From: Planctomycetota bacterium
GTDB taxonomy: Bacteria > Planctomycetota > UBA1135 > GCA-002686595
Assembly (NCBI GenBank): GCA_028278425.1
Contig: JANQEJ010000093.1
Coordinates: 1-57,055 of the forward strand
Direction: 5' to 3'
DNA length: 57,055 nt
Part shown: positions 16,715 through 24,069 of the stretch, piece by piece
How positions within the stretch are numbered: position 1 is the stretch's first letter
Layout of the letters: each line of letters opens with the position of its first letter
Notes under the pieces: model-generated
What the model was told of the DNA's origin: nothing
The model's input: the letters and a program-made list of their open reading frames with translations, nothing else
Database searches by the model: none
Translations under genes and position numbers: made by a program

Positions 16715-16750
16715 GTGAGCGACGACGCGTCGAGGGCCATGCCGTGCTGA
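16715..16750 (+). other. Possible leaderless upstream ORF coupled to ppx
   Basis: GTG 16715 lies 6 bases after a TACCAT box (16703-16708) and opens an 11-codon frame (VSDDASRAMPC) whose TGA at 16748-16750 overlaps the ppx GTG start in GTGCTGA. Polymerase starting near 16715 would make a leaderless mini-ORF, with ribosomes able to reinitiate on ppx. It may equally be a chance frame in a short leader. Confidence 0.3.
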
Positions 16751-18249
16751 AGCGGCGCAAGCCGGAATCCGAGTCCGGGCTCGCCGCGGTCGACCTGGGG
16801 TCCAACAGCTTCCACATGGTGATCGGCCGGGTCATCGGCGAACAGGTCTCGCTGATCGATCGGCTGCGCGAGCCGGTGCGGCTCGCCGCGGGGCTGCGCG
16901 ACGACGGCTCGCTCGAAGACGAGACGGTCGAGCGCGCGCTCGGCTGCCTCGAGCGCTTCGCCGAGCGGCTGCGCGGCGTCCCGCGCGAGCGCAAGCGGGT
17001 CGTCGGTACCAACACGCTGCGCCGCGCGCGGAGGGGCGGCGAATTCCTGGCGCGGGCCCGCGCGATCCTCGGCGTGCCGGTGGAGATCCTCCCTGGCCCG
17101 GAGGAGGCGCGGCTCGTCTACCTCGGCGTGTCGCACGACGTCGCCTTCGGCCAGGGGCAGCGCCTGGTGATCGACATCGGCGGCGGCAGCACCGAGGTGA
17201 TCGTCGGCGAGGGCTTCGAGCCGCGGATCATGGACAGCCTCCACATGGGCTGCGTGTCGTGGTCGAGCCGCTTCTTCAAGCGCGACAAGATCACGCGCGA
17301 CGCCTTCCGCGCGGCGGAGCTCGCCGCGCGCCAGGAGCTCGAGACGGTCGAGCGCAAGGTGCGCGAAGCGGGCTGGAAGGACTGCATCGGCTCGTCGGGG
17401 ACGATCAAGGCCGTGCGCGAGATCGTGCGCGAATCGGGTTGGAGCGAGGCGTGGATCGACCGGCCGGCCGCGAAGGCGCTGCGCAAGCGGATGATCGAGG
17501 CGGGCACGGTCGATGCGCTCGACCTGCCCGGACTCGAGAGGGAACGGGCGCCGGTCCTGGCGGGGGGCCTCGCGATCCTGCGGGCCGTGATCGACACCTT
17601 CGCCGTCGAGACGATGCGCACGTCGGACTACGCCCTGCGCGAGGGCATTCTCCACGACCTGATCGGCCGGATCGGTCAGCACGACGTGCGCGACCGGACG
17701 ATCGCCGGCCTGGCGAAGACGTACCACGTGGACGGGGAGCAGGCGAAGCGGGTCGAGGTGACGGCGCTCGCGCTCTTCGAACAGGTGGCCGAGAGCTGGA
17801 GCCTGAACGACCGCGCGCGGCGGTATCTGACCTGGGCGGCGCGCGTCGCCGAGATCGGTCTCGCGATCGCGTACAGCGGCTACCACAAGCACGGCGCGTA
17901 CATCCTCGCCAACGCGGCGCTGCCCGGCTTCTCGCACGAGGCCCGCGCGCTGCTCGCGGCGCTGATCCTCGAGCACCGCCGCAAGCTCGACCGCGAGGCC
18001 TTCGACGCGCTGCCGCCCTACAACCGCGAGATCGGCGTGAAGCTCAGCGTGCTCCTGCGGCTCGCGACCACCCTGAACCGGCGCCGCGGCGCGGCGTCGC
18101 TGCCGCCCGTCGAAGCTCTCGCGGGCGACGAGAAGCTAGAGCTGCGCTTCCCCGAGGGCTACCTCGCGGAAAACCCGCTGACCTCAGCCGACCTTGCGGC
18201 GGAGACGGCGGCGCTTCTTGCCGTCGGGTTCGAACTTTCGGCCGCCTAG
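16744..18249 (+). CDS. ppx: Exopolyphosphatase (Ppx/GppA family)
   Basis: A 501-residue enzyme that removes terminal phosphate from polyphosphate, or hydrolyses pppGpp. The actin-like ATPase domain carries AAVDLGSNSFHMVIGRV (phosphate-1), RVVGTNTLRRARRGG, VEILPGPEEARLVYLGV, LVIDIGGGSTEVIV (phosphate-2) and CIGSSGTIKAV. The C-terminal third is an HD-type helical domain (about residues 310-480), with SGYHKHGAYIL in the place of the HD metal cluster. No in-frame ATG/GTG/TTG lies closer upstream, so GTG 16744 is the start. Its 3' end overlaps the convergent ppk1 end by 66 bases (18184-18249), so degrading and synthesising genes face each other. Confidence 0.93.
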   Translation: MLKRRKPESESGLAAVDLGSNSFHMVIGRVIGEQVSLIDRLREPVRLAAGLRDDGSLEDETVERALGCLERFAERLRGVPRERKRVVGTNTLRRARRGGEFLARARAILGVPVEILPGPEEARLVYLGVSHDVAFGQGQRLVIDIGGGSTEVIVGEGFEPRIMDSLHMGCVSWSSRFFKRDKITRDAFRAAELAARQELETVERKVREAGWKDCIGSSGTIKAVREIVRESGWSEAWIDRPAAKALRKRMIEAGTVDALDLPGLERERAPVLAGGLAILRAVIDTFAVETMRTSDYALREGILHDLIGRIGQHDVRDRTIAGLAKTYHVDGEQAKRVEVTALALFEQVAESWSLNDRARRYLTWAARVAEIGLAIAYSGYHKHGAYILANAALPGFSHEARALLAALILEHRRKLDREAFDALPPYNREIGVKLSVLLRLATTLNRRRGAASLPPVEALAGDEKLELRFPEGYLAENPLTSADLAAETAALLAVGFELSAA

Positions 18250-20322
18250 CCCGCCGAGACGCTCGCGCAGGTCGGTCTGCGCGGCGTGCGGCGTGTTCTT
18301 GCCCGGCCGGGCGCGCGCGTACTTGCCGTCCGGGCCGAGGATCCAGGCCTGGCAGTTGTCCTCGAGGTAGGTCTCGAGGCCGTCGCGGAGCACCTCGGCC
18401 TTGAGCTTGGCCTCCTCGACGGGAAAGCACGTCTCGACGCGCCGCAGGAGGTTCCGGTCCATCCAGTCGGCGCTGGCCAGGTACGTCAGGTCCTCGCCGC
18501 CGGCGTGGAAGGAGAAGACGCGCGTGTGCTCGAGGAAGCGGCCGATGATCGAGCGCACGTGTACGTTGTCGGAAACCCCGGGAACGCCGGGCCGCAGGCA
18601 GCAGATGCCGCGGACGATCAGCTCGACGCGCACGCCCGCCTGCGAGGCCCGATAGAGCGCGCGGATGACGTCCGGCTCGGTGAGCCCGTTCATCTTCGCC
18701 ACGATGCGCGCCGGCTCGCCCCGCCGCGCCGCCTCGATCTCCGCTTCCATGCGCTCGAGCAGCACCTTGTGGAGCGTGAACGGCGACTGCAGGAGCTTCT
18801 TGAGCCGCGTCACCTTGCCGAGGCCGGTGAGCTGAAGGAACACGTTGTGCACGTCCTCGCCCACCGTCTTGTCGGCGGTCATCAGACCGAAGTCGGTGTA
18901 GGCGCGCGCCGTTCCGGGATGGTAGTTGCCGGTTCCGAGGTGCACGTACCGGCGGAGCGCGCGTCCCTCGCGGCGCACGATCAGGAGCATCTTCGCGTGC
19001 GTCTTGTAACCGACGATGCCGTAGACGACGTTGGCCCCGACGTCCTGGAGCCGCGTGGCGAGGTCGATGTTCGTCGCCTCGTCGAAGCGCGCGCGCAGCT
19101 CGACCACCGCGGTGACCTCCTTGCCGTTGCGCGCCGCCTCGATCAGGCCCTCGACCAGGGGCGAGTTCGCGTCCGTGCGGTAAAGCGTCTGCTTGATCGC
19201 GAGGACCTTGGGGTCCACCGCGGCCTGCTGGACCAGCTCGGCCACCGGCGCGAAGGACTCGAAGGGATGGTGCAGCAGGACGTCGCGCTTGCGCAGCACC
19301 GCGAAGACGTCGCTGCCGTGCCGCAGGTCCGCGTCGACGCCGGCGACGAAGGGCGGGAACTTGAGGTCCGGCCGGTCGACCAGGTCGTAGACCGCGGACA
19401 GCCGGTTCAGGTTGACCGGCCCGTCGACGCGGAAGAGGTCGTCGGCCTCGAGCCGGACGCGCCGCAGCAAAAACTGGACGATCTCCTCGTCGCAGTTCTG
19501 GTCGACCTCGAGGCGCACCGCCTCGCCGTAGTTGCGGCTTCGGAGCTCGCCCTTCAGCGCCTGGAGCAGGTCCTCGACCTCCTCCTCGTCGACCCACAGG
19601 TCGCCGTTGCGCGTCAGGCGGAACTGGTGGCAGCCGGTGACCTTCATCCCCGGGAACAGGCTCTCGACGTGCGCGTGCAGGACCGAGGACAGGAGCAGGA
19701 ACTCGTGCTTCGTGCCGGCGACGGTGGGCGGGAGCCGCAGCAGGCGCGGAAGCGCCCGCGGGACCTGGAGCACGGCGAGCTGCGTGCTGCGCCCGAAGGC
19801 GTCCTTGCCCTCGACCGACACGACGAAGGAGAGCCCCTTGTTGATCACCCGCGGGAACGGGTGGGAGGGGTCCAGCGCCATCGGGGTCAGGACGGGGAGC
19901 ACCTCGGCGTTGAAGAAGCGCTTGACCCAGCCGCGCTGCGACTCGTTCCAGTCCGCGCGCTTGAGGATGCGGATGCCCTCTTCCTCGAGGGCGGGGAGGA
20001 GCACCTCGTTCAACGCGCGGTACTGGTCCGCGACGAGCTCGTGGGCCGTCTCGCTGATGCGCGCGAGCGTCTCCCGCGGCGACAGGCCGTCCGGGCCGGT
20101 CTGGCGCAGATCGTAGGCCACCTGCTGCTGGAGGCTCGCGACCCGGATCTCGAAGAACTCGTCGAGGTTGCGGCTGCAGATCGTCAGGAAGCGCAGACGC
20201 TCGAGCAGCGGCAGCTCCGGGTCGAAGGCTTGCGCCAGAACGCGCCGGTTGAACTCGAGGAGCGAGAGCTCGCGGTTCAGGTAGAGACTCGGATCTTCTA
20301 GGTCGTGCTTTGGGCCGGCCAT
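18184..20322 (-). CDS. ppk1: Polyphosphate kinase 1
   Basis: A 712-residue enzyme making polyphosphate from ATP, of full family length. The N-domain starts LYLNRELSLLEFNRRVLAQA and NLDEFFEIRVASL. The middle holds PLTPMALDPSHPFP-type and LFRVDGPVNLNRL segments, and the catalytic C-domains hold IKQTLYRTD, GYKTHAKMLLI with the autophosphorylated His442, and YVHLGTGNY with the second conserved His461. FLEHTRVFSFHAGGED and ADWMDRNLLRRVE complete the phospholipase-D-like fold. ATG 20322 has AGGGAG three bases upstream. The promoter probably lies at the symmetric -10 20400-20409, giving a leader of about 70 bases. The C-terminus is Lys/Arg-rich (KKRRRLRRKVG), encoded in the overlap with ppx. Confidence 0.97.
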   Translation of the reverse strand: MAGPKHDLEDPSLYLNRELSLLEFNRRVLAQAFDPELPLLERLRFLTICSRNLDEFFEIRVASLQQQVAYDLRQTGPDGLSPRETLARISETAHELVADQYRALNEVLLPALEEEGIRILKRADWNESQRGWVKRFFNAEVLPVLTPMALDPSHPFPRVINKGLSFVVSVEGKDAFGRSTQLAVLQVPRALPRLLRLPPTVAGTKHEFLLLSSVLHAHVESLFPGMKVTGCHQFRLTRNGDLWVDEEEVEDLLQALKGELRSRNYGEAVRLEVDQNCDEEIVQFLLRRVRLEADDLFRVDGPVNLNRLSAVYDLVDRPDLKFPPFVAGVDADLRHGSDVFAVLRKRDVLLHHPFESFAPVAELVQQAAVDPKVLAIKQTLYRTDANSPLVEGLIEAARNGKEVTAVVELRARFDEATNIDLATRLQDVGANVVYGIVGYKTHAKMLLIVRREGRALRRYVHLGTGNYHPGTARAYTDFGLMTADKTVGEDVHNVFLQLTGLGKVTRLKKLLQSPFTLHKVLLERMEAEIEAARRGEPARIVAKMNGLTEPDVIRALYRASQAGVRVELIVRGICCLRPGVPGVSDNVHVRSIIGRFLEHTRVFSFHAGGEDLTYLASADWMDRNLLRRVETCFPVEEAKLKAEVLRDGLETYLEDNCQAWILGPDGKYARARPGKNTPHAAQTDLRERLGGLGGRKFEPDGKKRRRLRRKVG

Positions 20323-20399
20323 GGTCTCCCTGGGGGAGGGGGGATTCTCGGAGCTCGGCTCCGCGCGGTGTTTAAAGAAATCGTCAAGACCGTGGATCC

Positions 20400-20409
20400 A
20401 TTCTAAACT
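20400..20409. promoter_or_regulatory. Symmetric bidirectional -10 candidate, ATTCTAAACT
   Basis: The plus strand reads TAAACT (20404-20409), 7 bases before ATG 20417 of the sixA-like gene. The minus strand reads TAGAAT (20400-20405), facing ppk1. The two boxes overlap on TA. Shared initiation would tie synthesis of Ppk1 to that of the sixA/CHAD/ParA operon. No strong -35 box is apparent on either side. Confidence 0.5.
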
Positions 20410-20416
20410 GTGCGAG

Positions 20417-20914
20417 ATGGAGCTCTTCCTGGTCCGTCACGCCATTGCGGAGCCGCTCCGTTTTCCAACCGTATCCCGTGACGAGGACCGGGCGCTCACG
20501 CCGGAGGGTCGCACCCGCTTCCGGGGGGCGGTAGAGGCCCTTCTCCGTATGGGGATCCGCTTGGACGGCGTATGGACCAGCCCGCTCCGGCGCGCGGTCG
20601 AGACCGCCGACCTCCTCGCGCCGCTCCTGGAGGGGGAAGTCGCAAAGACCGAGCTCCTGGCCGCCCCGCCGTCGGAGAGGCTTCTCGCGCGCCTCGACGG
20701 CGAGTGTCCCGCGCTGGTGGGACACGAGCCGTGGATGTCCGAGCTCCTGGCGCTCCTGATCTCCGGCGATCCCTCGGAGGCCGGCGCCTTTCGCTTCGCG
20801 AAGGGCGCGGTAGCCTGGCTGGAGGGAAGCCCCTCCCCCGGGGGGATGCAGCTTCGGGCCCTGTGGCCGCCGAAGACCCTGGCGCAGCTTGCGGTTTCTT
20901 CGGACGGCGGCTGA
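20417..20914 (+). CDS. sixA: SixA-like phosphohistidine phosphatase
   Basis: A 165-residue minimal histidine phosphatase, the size of SixA. MELFLVRHAIAEP gives the phosphoacceptor R7-H8. DEDRALTPEGRTRF and VWTSPLRRAVETADLL follow, and the second His is in PALVGHEPWMSELLALL. SixA dephosphorylates phosphohistidine on HPt and PTS proteins in E. coli; the target here is unknown. sixA-type genes often sit next to ppk1 and CHAD genes, as here. The start is 7 bases after the TAAACT box, a leaderless arrangement. The next gene begins 29 bases downstream. Confidence 0.88.
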   Translation: MELFLVRHAIAEPLRFPTVSRDEDRALTPEGRTRFRGAVEALLRMGIRLDGVWTSPLRRAVETADLLAPLLEGEVAKTELLAAPPSERLLARLDGECPALVGHEPWMSELLALLISGDPSEAGAFRFAKGAVAWLEGSPSPGGMQLRALWPPKTLAQLAVSSDGG

Positions 20915-20943
20915 CGCCACTCCTCTTCAGCTCGCGTTGCACC

Positions 20944-22452
20944 ATGACTCCCGCCTCCGTCGCCTTTCTGCTCGAAAGCCCCGCCAGGGGCCGCGCCGCG
21001 CTCGATCAGCTCGGCGAGAGCCTGCGCCTGCACCGCGACGACCGCGAGCGGCGGAAGGTGACGTGGTTCGACACGTTCGACGGGCGGCTGCGGCGCGCCG
21101 ACCTGACGCTGGGCGGCGTTCCCAACGGGCGCGCCGTCGAGCTCGAGCTCGCGTCGCCGTCGGGCGAGTCGCTCTCCCGTTCGCGCGCGCGGGAAGTCGG
21201 CTTCGCGTGGGACCTGCCGGCGGGACGCGTGCGCGACGAGCTCGCGCCGGTCGCCAAGATGCGCCGGCTCCTGCCGCTCGTCACCGTGGACGAAGAGCTC
21301 ACGCGGGCGCGCGTTCTCGACGCGGAGGACAAGACGCTCGTGCGGCTCGCGCTGATCGAGGGTCGCGCCGGCGGCCGGTCGTGCGGGACCGTGCTGCGGG
21401 TCGACCCGCTGCGCGGTTACGACCGCGAGCACCTCGCCGTCGTCGCCGCGCTCGAGCGCATCACCGCGTGCAAGCCCGAACCCCTGGACCTCGCCGCGCT
21501 CGCCTGCGCCGGGGTCGGCATCGTGCCGGGACGCGATCCGTCGCGCTTCGACGTCGTCCTCGACCCGAGCGCGCGCGCGGACGCCGCGGCGCACACGGTG
21601 TTGAAGCACCTGCTCGGCACGATCCGCGCGAACGAGGAGGGGCTCCTCGCCGACACCGACACCGAGTTCCTGCACGACCTGCGCGTCGCGGTGCGGCGGA
21701 CGCGTTCGGTGCTGGGGGAGCTCAAGGACGTCTTTCCCGCGCGCGAGCACAGGCGCTTCGCCGAGGGTTTCGCGTGGCTCGGGCGCCAGACCGGTCCGAG
21801 CCGCGACCTCGACGTCTTTCAGCTCAAGCTTCGCGGCGGCGAATCGGCCGAACCCGGGCACGCGGAGATCCTGGCGCTCGTCGAACGCCGGCGGCGGCGC
21901 GAGCGCAGCGCGATGGTCCGCTCGCTCCGCTCCAAGCGTTACGCCAAGCTGCTCGCGGACTGGGAGGCCTTCCTCGATTCCGGCCGGACGGGCGACGGCG
22001 AGGCGGCCGGCCAGACGATCCGCGAGGTCGTGGAGGCGCGCGTCCGCGCCGCGCACCGGAAGCTGGTCAAGCGCGGCCGCGCGCTCGGTCCCGACGCACC
22101 CGCCGCGAAGCTGCACCGCGTGCGGATCCAGGGCAAGAAGCTGCGCTACCTGCTCGACCTCTTCGGCAGCGTGTTCCCGGCGGGGCCGCGCAAGGAGCTG
22201 GTCCGCGAGCTCAAGCGGCTGCAGGACGTGCTCGGCGACATGAACGACATGCAGGTGCAGGAGTCGATGCTCGCGAGCCTGGCGGTGGACGCGCCGGCCG
22301 AGCCCGCGGCGGTCTTCGCGCTCGGCCGCATGGCGGAGCGCACGCGCGAGCGCGCGGAGCGCGCGCGGCGCCGCTTCCCGAAGCGCTTCCTCCGCTTCGA
22401 CGGGAAGAAGAACCGCGCGCACTTCGCCGAGCTCTTCGGGGCGGAGCGATGA
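20944..22452 (+). CDS. CHAD domain protein with degenerate CYTH-like N-terminal half
   Basis: A 502-residue protein. Residues 1-185 look like a worn CYTH domain (WFDTFDGRLRRADLTL, then ELELASPSGES, then RLALIEGRAGG) lacking most of the acidic E-x-E-x-K catalytic set. From about 215 to 490 a CHAD domain follows, with the conserved basic helices EFLHDLRVAVRRTRSVLGELKDVF (H244) and KLHRVRIQGKKLRYLL. CHAD (conserved histidine alpha-helical domain) proteins bind polyphosphate through basic grooves and localise to polyphosphate granules. The gene follows sixA and overlaps the ParA-type gene by ATGA (22449-22452), which implies linked function. I infer a structural or regulatory protein of polyphosphate granules. 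Confidence 0.88.
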   Translation: MTPASVAFLLESPARGRAALDQLGESLRLHRDDRERRKVTWFDTFDGRLRRADLTLGGVPNGRAVELELASPSGESLSRSRAREVGFAWDLPAGRVRDELAPVAKMRRLLPLVTVDEELTRARVLDAEDKTLVRLALIEGRAGGRSCGTVLRVDPLRGYDREHLAVVAALERITACKPEPLDLAALACAGVGIVPGRDPSRFDVVLDPSARADAAAHTVLKHLLGTIRANEEGLLADTDTEFLHDLRVAVRRTRSVLGELKDVFPAREHRRFAEGFAWLGRQTGPSRDLDVFQLKLRGGESAEPGHAEILALVERRRRRERSAMVRSLRSKRYAKLLADWEAFLDSGRTGDGEAAGQTIREVVEARVRAAHRKLVKRGRALGPDAPAAKLHRVRIQGKKLRYLLDLFGSVFPAGPRKELVRELKRLQDVLGDMNDMQVQESMLASLAVDAPAEPAAVFALGRMAERTRERAERARRRFPKRFLRFDGKKNRAHFAELFGAER

Positions 22453-23258
22453 AGCTCCTCGCCACGTACAACTTCAAGGGCGGCGTGGGCAAGACCGCGA
22501 CGGCGGTCAACGTGGCGTACATGGCCGCGGCGGACGGCGCTCCGACCCTGGTGTGGGACCTCGACCCGCAGGGCGCCGCGACGTTCACCTTCCGGATCCG
22601 GCCGAAGGTCAAGGGCGGCAGCAAGCGCGTCCTCCGCGGCGAGCTGGACGGAGCGATCCGCGCCACGGACTTCGACGGGCTGGATCTCCTGCCCGCCGAC
22701 TTCTCCTATCGCACGCTCGACGTTCGGCTCAACGGCTCGCGCGACCCCGCCGAGCTCCTGGGGGAGTGCCTCCATCCGCTGCGCAAGAGTTATGAGCTGG
22801 TCGTTCTCGATTGCGCGCCGAGCATCTCCGCCACCGCCGAGGGCGTCTTCGGCGTGGTCGACGCGCTGCTCGCGCCGACGATCCCGACGCCGCTTTCCCT
22901 GCGCACGCTCGCCAAGCTCCTGCAGCACCTGAAGGGCCGCGAACGGCGCCCGCTCGTGCTCCCGTTCTTCTGCATGGTCGACAAGAGGAAGAAGCTCCAC
23001 CGCGAAGTCTGCGCGTACGCGCGCCGCGAGGAGCTGGGCTTCCTCGAGACCGAGATCCCGTACTCGTCCGCCGTCGAGCGCATGGGAATCGAGCGCCGCC
23101 CGCTCGGCACCTTCGCCGCGGGCGACAAGGCGGCCGTCGCCTACCGGAGTCTCTGGGAGGAGATCCGCGGCCGTCTGGACGAGGCCAAGCCCCGCGGCGC
23201 GCGCCGCAAGGGGGTGAAGACGCTGCTCGCCTCGCTGCCGCGGCCGCGCGGGCACTGA
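22449..23258 (+). CDS. ParA/Soj-type P-loop ATPase
   Basis: A 269-residue deviant-Walker ATPase. The P-loop is KGGVGKT (10-16) with the signature Lys10, switch I-like LDPQGAATFTF and Walker B VVLDCAPSIS. No parB gene and no parS-like array lie nearby, and no helix-turn-helix N-terminus is present, so it is unlikely to be the chromosome-partition ParA. ATGA overlap with the CHAD gene and its place at the end of the polyphosphate cluster suggest a cargo-positioning role (as McdA does for carboxysomes, or ParA-like proteins for other granules), here probably for polyphosphate granules. A basic C-terminal tail (ARRKGVKTLLASLPRPRG) could bind DNA. Confidence 0.88.
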   Translation: MKLLATYNFKGGVGKTATAVNVAYMAAADGAPTLVWDLDPQGAATFTFRIRPKVKGGSKRVLRGELDGAIRATDFDGLDLLPADFSYRTLDVRLNGSRDPAELLGECLHPLRKSYELVVLDCAPSISATAEGVFGVVDALLAPTIPTPLSLRTLAKLLQHLKGRERRPLVLPFFCMVDKRKKLHREVCAYARREELGFLETEIPYSSAVERMGIERRPLGTFAAGDKAAVAYRSLWEEIRGRLDEAKPRGARRKGVKTLLASLPRPRGH

Positions 23259-23361
23259 GCCTGGACCCGCCGTCGGAAAGCGACGTTGAAGCGGTGGGGC
23301 CGGGCGCGCTCTAGCCTCGGTCCATCGCGGTAAGCACCGCCTTCAGGAAAGGAGCTTGCGA

Positions 23362-24051
23362 ATGAAGTGGATCAGTACTCAGGCCCGCTCCGCGCTCTTC
23401 GGAGCGGCGCTTCTCGCCTGCGTGTTGCTGGGGACCGGAGCGGTGCAGAACCCGACTCTTGGACCGCCGACCCAGGAAGTCTTGAAGCCGCGCATCGTTG
23501 GCACGCCGATCAGCTCCCTGCCGATCACGATCGATGAGTGCGGTTACTACTTCCTGACGGATTGCCTGGACGGTGTGTCGGGCCAGAACGGGATCACGAT
23601 CGACGCCGATGACGTGACACTGGACCTCAATGGATTCACCCTGCGTGGTGTTCCAGGGTCCCTGCACGGCGTCGAGGTGCTCTCCACGAGAGTGAACGCT
23701 GCGATCCGCAACGGCGTGATTCGAGACTGGGGACAGGATGGCGTGAACGCCAATACCAACAACGGCTGCGAATACAGGAACCTCCGCATCTGCGGCAACC
23801 AGGGAAGAGGCATCTGGGCGGCCATTGACTGCGTCGTTGCAGAGTGCGTGGTACGCGAGAACTCGGGTGCCGGCATTCAAGTCGAGGGAAACAGCGTCGT
23901 CACGGGGTGCGTGTGCAACGGCAACGGGGGGAACGGCATCAGCGCCGTCAACTCCCTCATCATGGGGAACACCGCGCTGTTCAACGGGGGAGCCGGTATC
24001 GGTCCGGCCGGAGGTGCATTCCCTGCTACGATCGTTCACAACCATGAATGA
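23362..24051 (+). CDS. Secreted right-handed beta-helix protein
   Basis: A 229-residue predicted secreted protein. The signal peptide is residues 1-28 (MKWISTQARSALFGAALLACVLLG). The mature part repeats short turns of the parallel beta-helix type: ITIDADDVTLDLNGFTLRG, then N-x-A-I-R-N-G-V-I-R-D-W, CEYRNLRICGNQGRG, CVVAECVVRENSGAGI and VTGCVCNGNGGNGI, with cysteines at matching positions. Such helices bind or cleave polysaccharide. Catalytic residues are not evident. AAAGGAG seven bases before ATG 23362 fixes the start. Composition is less GC-rich than its neighbours, consistent with transfer. No partner is evident nearby. Confidence 0.8.
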   Translation: MKWISTQARSALFGAALLACVLLGTGAVQNPTLGPPTQEVLKPRIVGTPISSLPITIDECGYYFLTDCLDGVSGQNGITIDADDVTLDLNGFTLRGVPGSLHGVEVLSTRVNAAIRNGVIRDWGQDGVNANTNNGCEYRNLRICGNQGRGIWAAIDCVVAECVVRENSGAGIQVEGNSVVTGCVCNGNGGNGISAVNSLIMGNTALFNGGAGIGPAGGAFPATIVHNHE

Positions 24052-24069
24052 CCCGCCCCGGCACCCCTG

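Noticed and set aside
20437..22422. 661-codon minus-strand frame opposite sixA and the CHAD gene
   Set aside because: Shadow of the plus-strand genes; no recognisable motif or start signal.
22449..23258. Chromosome-partition ParA
   Set aside because: No parB, no parS-like sites and no replication-origin genes nearby; translational overlap with a polyphosphate-binding CHAD gene favours a granule role.
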